A DNA stretch of 64,000 nucleotides from Daphnia pulex (lineage: Eukaryota > Arthropoda > Branchiopoda > Diplostraca > Daphniidae): NCBI RefSeq assembly GCF_021134715.1, contig NC_060026.1, forward strand, positions 868,001 through 932,000. Direction: 5' to 3'. Under the pieces are notes generated by a model, which worked only from the letters and a program-made list of their open reading frames with translations, was not told where the DNA came from and searched no databases. How positions within the stretch are numbered: position 1 is the first letter of the stretch; each line of letters opens with the position of its first letter. Below, one piece after another: positions 1-9,606 of the stretch. Position numbers and translations under genes: made by a program.

Positions 1-436
1 CGGCGGCGGAACGGGACTGCCTGCGGCAAAAGTCGCGAACATTTTCGACGCATTTTGACCGCTGGATGGTGACGCCTCGGTCGTCCTTGTCGACCGACCA
101 CCACCAGCTGTCCGTTTCCAGGACGATGAACGCGTACCTGGACGACGTTTGCCACGTGTTGAGCGGATGGGTGTAGTACCTGACCTCCTTGATCTTCTCG
201 GTGACGTCGGCCAGGCTTTCGAGTTTGTCACGCAGCTCCGACTTGGTCGAACAGCAATCGGGTCTTCGATGGGGCGAGTCCATGTCAGGATCGAAGTAGA
301 ACTGCTGCGGCTGACCGTGACTGTGACTGTAACTGTAACTCTGACCGAATAAACCATGACCGTGACCGTGAACGGAAGTGTGACCGAAACCGGAAGCGTG
401 ACTGACACCATTCGACGAGCTCATTGATGAACCCAT
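1..436 (-). CDS. His/NCxHF (LRAT/PPPDE-like) family protein, 3' part outside window
   Basis: The first 145 residues of a family member are present; the C-terminal half lies beyond base 1. The start ATG (436-434) gives MGSSMS, matching the MGxxxS start of its paralogues, and a splice acceptor (tatacag) sits just upstream, as in the other copies. Residues 10-45 are a Gly/His/Ser/Tyr-rich tract (HGHGHG, SYSYSHSHG) encoded by imperfect hexamer repeats and not found in the other copies. The conserved core follows: FYFDPDMDS, YYTHPLN, then SSRYAFIVLETDSWWWSVDK and VTIQRSK. The His-His pair that precedes AFIV/AYIV in the paralogues is Arg-Tyr here, so the presumed catalytic His is missing. The NCxHF box cannot be seen. 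It may be a pseudoenzyme. Family assignment is inferred from motifs only. Confidence 0.75.
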   Translation of the reverse strand, partial: MGSSMSSSNGVSHASGFGHTSVHGHGHGLFGQSYSYSHSHGQPQQFYFDPDMDSPHRRPDCCSTKSELRDKLESLADVTEKIKEVRYYTHPLNTWQTSSRYAFIVLETDSWWWSVDKDDRGVTIQRSKCVENVRDFCRRQSRSAA

Positions 437-1078
437 TCTACCTGTATAATAGATGTCATTAGTCGTTCAGGAAGAAATGGTTAACAAATAATTTCATACC
501 GACCAAATACAATGATGTGAAGTTAAATGTTATGTATATTCAAGCTGTCCTGTTGTCCGGCAACTGGCGCCAAACTCCAACTTTCAAATGGCCTTTTCCC
601 AGTGAGTCGGTCGCTGCCTACGCGCGAGACATTTTCTCGTGCAAATATCCAGCTAATAATAATCAAGCGTCGCGTTTTATCAGTTCCGAGGATTTCGGCT
701 GACGTGATGTGGCCAGCAAACAGGACGGTGCGCTCGACGACAGGATTATTTAAAAAGCTGCGCTTTTATTGGACGAAATAAATCCACACACAGTTACAAA
801 AGTTAAAAAAAAACAAGGATCTCTCTGTTGTTGCGTCATGGCCTTTTTTAGACATTTCGAAATGTTTGAAATTCGGGAGAAATGATAAGGCGACTATTTA
901 TTTGCCTCTCAACAGCTGTGGACTGCGCAGTTCATCTTCGAAAAGAGATCGCAGCAGTTGCAGCACAGCTCCAAGTAAGTTCATTGAATTACCATCAATT
1001 ATTTTTCGCTTGCATAGAAATGAAAAATGTTTTTCGATTGAAATTTCATTAGTCAAAACTCAAAAAGAAACAGCAAAG
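437..1078. other. Intergenic region between divergent genes
   Basis: It holds the 5' flank of the left-edge gene and, on the plus strand, a probable non-coding first exon ending near 970 (donor gtaagt). An acceptor (cattag) follows close to the ATG at 1079. No other coding evidence was seen. Confidence 0.4.
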
Positions 1079-1362
1079 ATGGGTTCGTCTTCATCTTCGT
1101 CGTCCAAACAAACCGTCGAACCGGTTAGCGTAGACGATCCAGCGTTGCATTTCGTTCAAGCGAATGTTGCTGCGGTAGATTTGATTTCCTTTGAACTGGT
1201 CGACGCCAGCAGTGGTCAACTTGGTCAAAGCGTCGACGACAAACATTCTCTCGGTGAGATTATTTCACAAATCCTGTGTTGAGCGAGTCGAGCTGACGGA
1301 AGCGAATCAAGGGCATGTCGTGTACATAAAACATTTCTTTGATGTTTTCAGGTTCTTCTTAG
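1079..1362 (+). CDS. Possible small spliced gene, MGSSSSSS start
   Basis: I do not recognise the product. A reading frame opens at 1079 with MGSSSSSSSK, the same myristoylation-like start used by the neighbouring His/NCxHF family, and a 5'-UTR intron appears to end just upstream as in those genes. Splicing 1079..1253 to 1352..1362 (donor gtgaga, acceptor ttttcag) gives 61 residues ending LGSS; without splicing the frame runs to 1282. None of the family core (FYD, HHAY, NCQHF) is present. It could be a truncated paralogue that kept only the 5' end, or a chance frame. Confidence 0.3.
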
Positions 1363-2640
1363 AGGCCTTGATCCTTCTGAAGACGAGAACTGATGTGAAT
1401 TTATTGGCTGAACGACACCCAATCCCATTTGTAGTGAATTAGTATCCCAACCGATTCATTGTACAAGTTTAGCCGATATCCATACGATGAATTGACAAAT
1501 ACAATTGATGTATTAACCAAGAAATCAACTCACTTTGAACACCCGATAGACATGTGTGACATTTACACAAGTAGCGGCTTTTTGATGGCATCAAAATAAT
1601 TTTGAACTTCGGGACGTTTTGGAATCAAATTTCAACGCAGCAATTCATTTTCTTTTCCGATCGAAGCCATTGGCCACATCTTGTTCGATAAAAACCCATC
1701 CCATCAAATCCTGTGATCTATTAATTTCTCACTGACAATCAGGATCATCTCATCATGTTGGTTTCGGCCATAATGCGAGATTTTTCAAATTTTCAAGCGC
1801 TATAGAAACATCTTTAGCCTATACTGTTATAATGATTAACCATTTAAGTAATTATAGCTAATATACCACAGTCTCAATATTGGTTATTACAATTAATATT
1901 ACAACTTGCATATACTGTCATCAACATGGATTGATTAACGATGATCATATTTTACATCAAACTCGGTTTAGACTCGGCAGTTTTATCTCTTCGAGACATA
2001 CAAGTATAAACTGTGACTTTCGAGTAAATAGATGTCAGGTTTTGCAATAATATAATATGGTCAACGACTACTGCTGCTGTGCAGCGTCGTATCAGAGTTA
2101 TATATTTACACTTCCCACGCAAAAATACAAGCAACGATACATCAGACAGCAACTTTTGACCGATAGTTAATAGAAGGCTCAAATTCCATGATTGTGTTTT
2201 TGTTGGTCGACTCCCACGACGGTTTTCTCTCTAAACTCACGCCGATTATTCATCGCAAACGCATTTGAATTGACTTATCGCAAGAGTATAGTAGGTCGCA
2301 ACTGAATTTCACCAAACTTGCATGGGCCAAAGGGTTTGAATGAATTGGTCAAAGTCAATTTAAACAAAATCTTTTGGAAAACAACAACAACATAATATTG
2401 ATCACCGTCCGCCAATGTAATACACATCATTTGGGAACGATTTTATATTATAAATGAAAAGATGCGTGCTACCCTACATTTTTCCACGTGTCCATTATAG
2501 ACCGGCATTATTATAAGGATTGTGTGATTGCGTCACCGAAATGCGAACGAGTATACAAGCCTTACAGCGCAGTCTTATAGAAATATTTCGTTGATGACAA
2601 TTTAAGCTTTTCATTCGTATAGATAATAATATTTGGTATC
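1363..2640. other. Intergenic, nothing recognised
   Basis: AT-rich sequence with many short stop-interrupted frames. I found no splice-consistent gene, RNA gene or element. Confidence 0.4.
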
Positions 2641-3224
2641 GTTTTCGATCCATTACTGGCAATCACATCAAAGTCCAAGCTAGTCCAATAAGCAAAGATC
2701 CCACATAATCTATATCGTCCTCCACTTTTTATATCACGTTCAATTGCAACACTGTGAGCATAGCACCTGAAACAACAAACAGCAGAGCAGTTCAAATATA
2801 CATTTGGTTTGTTCTTTCGAAAAGTCATTGGGAAAATTCAAACTAAAAAAGATAAGAAAGAAAAAAAAGCTGGGTTATATTATAACGCCCATCTATATAG
2901 GCAACACATGTACACGCGTGAACGCATTATACGCCGCGCCCATTATTTCTATACATGCCACAAAATTTAGCCACAATTTGCCACAAAGTTATATCGAGTC
3001 TAATCGAACTCGGACGGTATCAAATTCAGAGGTCTGTTTCCACTTGAACCGTACACGAAATTCAAAAACAAAAAGAGAACCGACGCAGGTTAGTTCACAC
3101 TTTCTATAAAGCACATATTATAATCACAGCTTTTGATGTGTTGCTGTTATGCAGCAAATTCCATGTGCCGAGTCTATTAATTCGAGTCTCTATATTATAT
3201 ATTTTGATAATAATATAATAGAAA
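2641..3224 (+). promoter_or_regulatory. Duplicated 5' flank of the gene at 3225
   Basis: About 580 bp is recognisably repeated at 7080-7577 in front of the related broken gene. Both contain a near-identical block around cagcagagcagttcaaat and ttctttcgaaaagtca. Both end in a donor (cgacgcag, then gttagtt; intron 3089..3221 here) and an acceptor a few bases before the ATG, so the transcript probably has a non-coding first exon. Confidence 0.55.
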
Positions 3225-3791
3225 ATGGGCTCATCGAGCTCGTCTCTGGCTAGTGGTTCTGGTCGCTACACTTTCAGACTGTTTTTTTACGATGAGGTGG
3301 ATAACAATGAGTCTGCTGGCAAAGACCATTCCATGACGAATGATGAAATGCACGAGACATTTGGGAAACTGACAGACACGTCAGAAGTGATCCAGGAGGT
3401 TTCCTATTACATTAATCCGCTGAACAATTGGCAACTGTACAACGGCAAGGTGAAACCAACTGGTTTGGAATTCTTGTGGGGCAACTGGCATCACGCGTAC
3501 ATCGTTTTCAAAACGGACAAGTGGTGGTGGTCCGTCGAGAAAAACGACACCTGCGTCGCAATTCAGCGCACGAACCGAATCCAATTCGTTCGCGACATGT
3601 ACTGCAGAGCGGATCGCCGGACAGCCTTATTATGGGCCAAAATCGATTGCGCCAAAAGCAAAACAGGCCAGAGCCGGACAGTGAAAGAACTCCTTGAACA
3701 CTTACAAGCCCGCAACTATGTGAATCAAGAGTACCATGTTACATCGGAAAACTGCCAGCATTTCGCTGACAATATTTACGACTTCCTCTGA
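3225..3791 (+). CDS. His/NCxHF permuted papain-fold (LRAT/PPPDE-like) protein
   Basis: Complete 188-aa single coding exon. The N-terminus MGSSSSS fits an N-myristoylation site (Gly2, Ser6). A family core follows: LFFYDEVD (19-26), YYINPLNNWQLY (61-72), WHHAYIVFKTDKWWWSVEK (88-106), VAIQRTN, and the terminal ENCQHFADNIYDFL (175-188). His89/90 and Cys177 have the order and spacing of the His...Cys pair in LRAT and PPPDE/DeSI proteins, which are acyltransferases or thiol hydrolases with a permuted papain fold. No signal peptide or membrane segment is visible, so a cytosolic, possibly membrane-tethered protein is inferred. The substrate is unknown. Confidence 0.8.
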   Translation: MGSSSSSLASGSGRYTFRLFFYDEVDNNESAGKDHSMTNDEMHETFGKLTDTSEVIQEVSYYINPLNNWQLYNGKVKPTGLEFLWGNWHHAYIVFKTDKWWWSVEKNDTCVAIQRTNRIQFVRDMYCRADRRTALLWAKIDCAKSKTGQSRTVKELLEHLQARNYVNQEYHVTSENCQHFADNIYDFL

Positions 3792-4948
3792 TATAGTTCT
3801 TGATATATGGAATCACCACCGTGACTGGCCAATCGCCATTGATTCTATAATAGCCCCAGCATCCGTGCATATTATATTAGTCTTGTCTTGATCCCTCCGC
3901 GGACACAGTTGCATTTCTATACTGCAGAGAATTTGTGAATATTGAATACGATATGACATTTGTGTCTATGCAATAGTGAATGGCAGTTGTATAATACGTA
4001 TTTGATCAAATCTAAGACATAAATGATATTCACGGTCGTGCTTTATCTTTGCATCAAGTTTTTCGTGCATAGTCCGCCAGCCCACAGCAGCATACGAGTT
4101 ATTGCCGACCCGCGTTGTTAACCTTTGATTCTATAACGTGGTTGCATCCGCAGTTTGAACGAAATCGGGCACAGTCAAACGATAAATCTATTACATTTCA
4201 AAATGATTGGTCTAATCGAGAAATTTCGAAACAAAGAATTATAATACAGTTGGTGAAAGCCCATAGCAACCCAATTGGCTATATTGAATAGAACAAGTGC
4301 TGCGCCTAATCGCTACTAAAGTTCACGATAATTGGTCTAGATTGTTGTTTCAAGGACGTAAGGAGCCAGCACCGACAAAGTCAAGAAAGTCAAGCTGCTT
4401 ACAGATTTGAACAAGCTTGTCATGTATATCATTCGTCTGAATTTCGACACGATAACGCCAAACAATTCTTTATAGCTATACACAATGCTGTAAAGCAACA
4501 AGCCTAGATAGTAAACAAACTCAAAGTCGTCCAAGGGTCTAAAGTTCTAATCGCCTCCCGACGAAAACGAGGATTATAGGGCGTGTTTACACGTGCGGCA
4601 AATCCCCTTGAGGACCCCGTGAGCCCCGTGACAGCAGATAACACTCATAAAACGGCACCTTGCGTCGTTTCGCTGCTACACCAAACAAGGCAGTGAATCG
4701 AAACCCAAAACAGGAAAGTTGCGAGTTGTTCGTCAGTTGGGCAACCAGCAGCCGCGTGATAACAGATCTCATTTCAACGAGACTCTAGACGCGAACAGGA
4801 TCAGGTTGGCAGCAAGGATCTATATAAGATACACTCAAGTATGTAAAAATAGACAATAAACAATAACGTTCTCACTCTAATTACTGTTGCTAAATCAATT
4901 CTGCCTGCGGGCTACATATACAGCTAATAATATTATACTAGAGAGAAA
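3792..4948. other. Intergenic; 3' flank shared with paralogue
   Basis: Around 4240-4310 the sequence (ggtgaaagccc, attggctatattgaatag) matches 8510-8545 downstream of the broken paralogue at 7578, so the 3' flank was duplicated with the gene. No coding region is supported. Confidence 0.4.
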
Positions 4949-5548
4949 ATGGGATCATGGATAAGTTATCCATCGCCAAATTATGCCATCCCGCTATATT
5001 ACTTTGATCCCGACGTGGACTCTACACCCCTGAGACCCGATTACTTTTCAACCAAATGGGAACTGAAAGAGAAAATTGAACACCTGGCCGACGCATCCGA
5101 GAAGATCCAGGAAGTCAGGTACTACACTCACCCGCTCAACTGGTGGCAAATGTCAAAGTATGTCCTGCATCACGCGTTCATCGTCCTGGAAACGGACAGC
5201 TGGTTCTGGTCCATCGAGAAGGACGAAGGAGGCATCACCATCCAGCGATCAAAGCAGCTGATCAATGTTCGCGACCAGTGTCGTAGACACGGCCGCATCA
5301 CCGGCATAGCCACCTGGATCAACTTGGGCGTTACCTGTGAGAACCGAGGCCCTAGCCACGCCAGCGTCATCGACGTCGTCAATCGCATGTGGCGGGAAGA
5401 GTGCCTGCATTCAAATTACCATTTCCTGCAGAACAACTGCAAGCATTTCGCCAATACAATTTACGACAACTTTGTTTTAATGTCTAATAACGACGACGTG
5501 CCGATAATAGAAAAAGTCGAGTTGCCCATCACGTCCACTTCCAACTGA
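4949..5548 (+). CDS. His/NCxHF permuted papain-fold (LRAT/PPPDE-like) protein
   Basis: Complete 199-aa single coding exon. It starts MGSWIS (Gly2, Ser6: myristoylation-type). The core motifs are YYFDPDVDS (17-25), YYTHPLNWWQ (58-67), VLHHAFIVLETDSWFWSIEK (72-91), ITIQRSK and NNCKHFANTIYDNF (162-175). The predicted pair is His74/75 with Cys164. A 24-residue tail (from 176) after the Cys box is absent from the 188- and 173-aa paralogues. It is closest to the left-edge gene in its ETDSWxWS segment, but it keeps the His. Enzymatic role unknown; a thiol acyltransferase or hydrolase is the inference. Confidence 0.8.
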   Translation: MGSWISYPSPNYAIPLYYFDPDVDSTPLRPDYFSTKWELKEKIEHLADASEKIQEVRYYTHPLNWWQMSKYVLHHAFIVLETDSWFWSIEKDEGGITIQRSKQLINVRDQCRRHGRITGIATWINLGVTCENRGPSHASVIDVVNRMWREECLHSNYHFLQNNCKHFANTIYDNFVLMSNNDDVPIIEKVELPITSTSN

Positions 5549-6398
5549 CGAGTTGGATAGGCCACCGTACGTATTGTACATTGACTTGATAGTGTCAAGC
5601 TGAAAACGTATTAACCCGCGTGATTTGAAATTTGAAAAAACAAAAACAAAATTGTATTGATTGAATTCATTGAATTTGAATACAATTTTAATTTTTGCGA
5701 TGTCGAACAAATGGTCCTAAGTATAAAATACTGTCGTTATTTTTTTCATCTCGGGTTGGTTGTAGGCTTGTAGCTAGTGTGGATAATGCAATTTGCTAAA
5801 GGTCATGTATATGGAAGGACGCGTTAAATACATAAAGAACGAACCAGATTATATATCGGCAAATGTATTGAGAATAGAGAAATACACCTCCACCGCCAAA
5901 TTAACTATACGCTTTATTGTGTTTTTCAAATGCTTTGTCAGATTGACTCATTGTTCTAGAGTGTAATAAGTGCACATGCAAATTGCAACAGCTACCAAAT
6001 ACTATCTACGAATGAGAAGTTGAAATTCTATATAGTAATACGATCATTTTTATGTATGCAGAAACCTGTGTTAAGAAGGCTTGTCCTATATACTCGTTGG
6101 CATTTCAGCGATATACACAATCACACAGTCAAAGTCCAAGCCAGTCCAAGCAGAGATACACGTAATAACTCCCTTTTTTTTATCACGCGTTTCAAATTTA
6201 AGCTGGACGGTAACGAATGTACAGAGGTCTGCTGTCGCGCGCATTCACTGCGTTTCACTTGCACACACAGCATTGATGAAATTGAAACAAATCCGACGCA
6301 GGTTAGTTAATAATAGGTAACAGCTGAATTTGAATCAATGTGATGCGAGTTTATCATTCGAGCCTATATCAAATTATAGCATTTTGATAGAGAGAGAA
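5549..6398. other. Intergenic; shared 3' flank and 5'-UTR exon of next copy
   Basis: The stretch at 5613-5640 (acccgcgtgatttgaaattt) recurs at 8876-8900 after the copy at 7578, a duplicated 3' flank. Towards the right a non-coding exon ending cgacgcag (intron about 6302..6390) leads into the broken gene at 6399. Confidence 0.4.
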
Positions 6399-6992
6399 AT
6401 GGGCTGGTCGAGCTCGAGATTGGACAGCAGTTCTATAGTGGTGGTGTCTCTACACTTTCAGACTGTTTTTTTACGATGTGGTGGACAACAATGAGTCTGC
6501 TGCCAAAGATTACTCGATGAAAGATCAAATTTTTGTTAAGTTTCAGAAACTGATTGATGTATCAGAGGTGATTCTGTGCGTCATGTATTACACTCATCCG
6601 GTGAACGGGTGGCAACTGTACAAGGGGGCGGTGAACCCTGATGGGCTCGAAAGCTTACAAGGAAAAAGGAACGTGCACCACGCCTACGTCGTTTTCGGAA
6701 CGAAGAACAGGTGCGGTGGTCCATCGAGAAAAACACGGCCTGCGTCGCCATTCAGCGCTCCAAGCAAAGCGAATTGGTGAGCGATATGTAGCCTACCACA
6801 GAACGGATCGCAAATCTTCGTTATTTGTACTAGAATCGACATCTTGAAAAAGAAAAAACAGGCCAGGGAAGGACAGTGAGGCAACTCATTGAACACATCA
6901 CAAGCCAGCGGCTATAATATGTGAATGAAGAGTGTCATTTTCTGACGCAAAACTGCCAGCATTTCGCTGACAGAATTTACGACTATCTCTAG
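6399..6992 (+). pseudogene. Broken His/NCxHF family copy
   Basis: All parts of the gene are present in order, but not in one frame. It starts MGWSSS (6399). An early indel near 6445 throws YTFRLFFYD out of frame, the frame is good again from about 6450 to 6710 (YYTHPVNGWQLY, VHHAYVVFGTKN), then the WWWS segment is shifted (about 6712), and a TAG follows at 6788. The last part reads NCQHFADRIYDYL and stops at 6992. Splice sites of the 5'-UTR intron are kept. Several independent lesions argue for decay and not a single sequencing error. Confidence 0.8.
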
Positions 6993-7079
6993 TTTTGATT
7001 AATGTGTAACCCCAGCAGCACATCACCCCATTTAAGTAGTCCCTCCCACAGTTGCAACATTTTTTATCAAAGTCCATAA

Positions 7080-7577
7080 GCGATCCACGTTGATATCCTA
7101 TAGGCCTCCATTTTGTATCACGCGTTCAATTTCAACGTGAGCATGTAGCAACTGAAACAACAAACAGCAGAGCAGTTCAAATATACATTTTGTTTGTTCT
7201 TTCGAAAAGTCACTGGGGAAATTCAAACTAAAAAAGATAGGTAAAAACAAAAAAGCTGGTTATTTGAACGCACATCTATCTAGGCTATATATATAATATA
7301 ATGCGTGAACGCTTACGCCACTCCCATTTCTTTATATACCACAAAATATAAAGGTCGTCGGAGACAAAGAAATCTCAGACAAATTGAAAGTTGCATCGAA
7401 CTCGGACGTTATCGAATTCAAAAAAGAATCGACGCAGGTTAGTTAACGATTAAATAAAAGCACAGATTTGTTATTAGCTTTTGATGTGTTGCTGTTGTGG
7501 AATTCCATGATTTCTAAACAAATTCGATGTGCTGAGTCTACAATTCGAGTCTACACTAACTTATTTTTAGATTGAAA
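7080..7577 (+). promoter_or_regulatory. Duplicated 5' flank of the broken gene at 7578
   Basis: Close copy of 2641-3224, including the block around cagcagagcagttcaaat and the non-coding exon ending gacgcag (intron about 7438..7570). Confidence 0.5.
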
Positions 7578-8148
7578 ATGAGCTCATCGAATTCATGTAG
7601 TCCGGATAGCAAGTCCGGCGTCTACACTTTCAAATTGTATTTTTACGACGAGGTGGACAATGAGTCTGCCAAAAAAGACTATTCCATGACGAATGATGAG
7701 CTGCTTGGGAAACTTGGTAAACTGATAGTCAGAGGAGATTGAACAGATTTGGTATTACACTCATCCGCTGACAAAGTGGCAACTGTACAAAGGAGCAGTA
7801 GAACCTGATGGGGTTATTGAAAACTTACAAGGGAACCTGCATCACGCCTACATCGTTTTCGGAACGAAGAACTGGTGGTGGTCCGTCGAGAAAAACGACG
7901 CCTGCGTCGCCATTCAGCGCTCCAAGAAATTTGAATTCGTTTGCGACAAGTACTACAGAGGGCATCGCCAGACTTCTTGGTTTACCTGGTTTACCGGAAT
8001 CAGTTACGAGAAAAAGAAAACGGGCCAGAGCCGCACAGTCAAGCAACTCCTTGAGCACATAGTAGCACGTGACTATGTGAATCAAGAGTACCATTTTCTG
8101 ACGGAAAACTGCCAGTACTTGGCTGACAAAATTTACGCCTACCTCTAA
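7578..8148 (+). pseudogene. His/NCxHF family copy with one frameshift
   Basis: A near-intact paralogue of the 188-aa gene. From 7578 it reads MSSSNS, KLYFYDEVDNESAKKDYSM and so on, until a small indel at about 7727 leads to TGA at 7739-7741. In the shifted frame the rest is open to 8148: WYYTHPLTKWQLY, LHHAYIVFGTKNWWWSVEK, VAIQRSKK and NCQYLADKIYAYL. Two other changes suggest relaxed constraint: Gly2 of the myristoylation-type start is Ser, and NCQHF has become NCQYL. A single sequencing error at the indel would make it a gene, but the altered Cys box speaks against normal activity. Confidence 0.7.
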
Positions 8149-9194
8149 TAGTTCTTTGAGAAACCATCACCGTGCGTGATATGATGGTCAATTGATGATC
8201 ATCTCGCTCTTTTCCATATAGGCCTACATCTATCGGGATTTTTATTGTTAATTATATGTAGCACAAACTGCAGCCTATATATAAAGTCTGTCTACCCCTA
8301 CCCACCCCAGCACACAGTTATGTTCATAAAAATTGTGAATGTTTCAAAATACAAGGGCTGATGAGATTTGTTTTTATCTATAGTATTAGCAGTGAATGGT
8401 GATTAAGCATTTTATAAAAATTAACCCATAAATTCATTCTCAGATAATTCATCGAGTCGAGAGATTTTGAAACAAACAATAATGCAATAGTACGGAGTAA
8501 TGTACTCGGAGAAAGCCCCAACAACCAAATTGGTTATTGAATAGCACAGCAAAACAAAGAAAACATGCTGACACATACAATACCGATAATAAATAAAAAT
8601 GAGCATCAAAACAAAGTTTGGAAATGAGAATATAAATTTAAGGTATATAGCAACTAACTATTGCACAAGCTTGTCATATCATTCGAGTCTGAATTTTGAC
8701 ACTATAACGCTATTCAGTTCTTGGGTTAAAATGCTACACGCAACCATGAGCCTATAAAGCTCTAAACAAACTCCTATCCGCTTCTACCTGACGAGTTGGT
8801 TGTTGTTGCACGAAATACCGTACGTATTATGCAACATTCACTTAACAACAGCTGGAAAAAAAATGTATCATCAAACCCGCGTGATTTGAAATTTGAAAAA
8901 AAAAAATGAATTGATCGATTTAATTGGATTTGAATTAAAATTTTAGTTTTGTGATGTCGAATTGTAGGGAGTTTAAGACGTTCACGGGTGCACAAGGGAA
9001 AAGATTGAACGGTGAAAAATCGCGTCGTACATTTACCTGGAAATTACTCATTTCAATAAATCAAAATAAGCGCAGAAGTGTTTCAAGTAGTGATTGAAAA
9101 TCGGTAAACGAGAAAAGTTGAGCCGAATATCGACACGTTAAAAACATTTCAAGATTCAAAATTATTGATAGAAACATACACGATTTATTCACCA
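8149..9194. other. Gene-family 3' flank, then promoter relic of a B-type protease
   Basis: The left part repeats the 3' flank of the upstream paralogues (8490-8545, 8876-8900). From about 8960 (gttcacgggtgcacaaggga, gattgaacggtgaaaaatcg) the sequence follows the upstream cassette found before the B-type protease genes at 11525 and 17611, and leads into a decayed B-type exon 1. Confidence 0.5.
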
Positions 9195-9275
9195 ATCAGG
9201 GACCGTCATTCTCTGTTTAGTGCCACCCTTCTGTCATACATACTCCAGCCCAGCCCAAGGCGGCCAAAAAGCCGG
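9195..9275 (+). pseudogene. Relic of B-type serine protease exon 1 (signal peptide)
   Basis: The sequence caatcagggaccgtcattct and the following ccagcccaaggcggccaaaa match, with gaps, the signal-peptide exon of the B-type proteases (compare 11540-11612). No ATG or open frame is kept. It lies directly behind a B-type promoter relic and in front of the A-type gene at 9607, so a B gene once stood here. Confidence 0.6.
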
Positions 9276-9386
9276 AGGAGAGAATGATTTTCTAAATGAT
9301 AAGATATGCATGTATACTTTTTCCCGTATCCACATTACCGTCATCACCGCAATCATTTCCTATTTCGGGGTTTTGCGGGTAGAAAT

Positions 9387-9395
9387 TTCCGGGAA
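9387..9395. promoter_or_regulatory. TTCCGGGAA palindrome (STAT-type TTCNNNGAA)
   Basis: Perfect TTCNNNGAA palindrome about 210 bp before the ATG at 9607. Comparable palindromes sit at similar distances in front of the B-type genes at 11525 and 17611. Binding by a STAT protein is inferred from the consensus only. Confidence 0.35.
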
Positions 9396-9606
9396 ATGTC
9401 TCGCGGTCTATTTATTCAAAAAATGGAGGTGCAGAGATTGTTATTCAGCGGCCGACTGAACAAGTTTGCAGCAAATTTCGACGGGAGTAATTAACATTTC
9501 TTAATTTTACGTGCAACAGTCTTGTTTCTGCGTCAGAGCTTGTTGAAGCCTTCCAGCGCTATCGTCTTTTCTTTTTATTGTGCAGCATCAACGAATTAAG
9601 ACGGAA

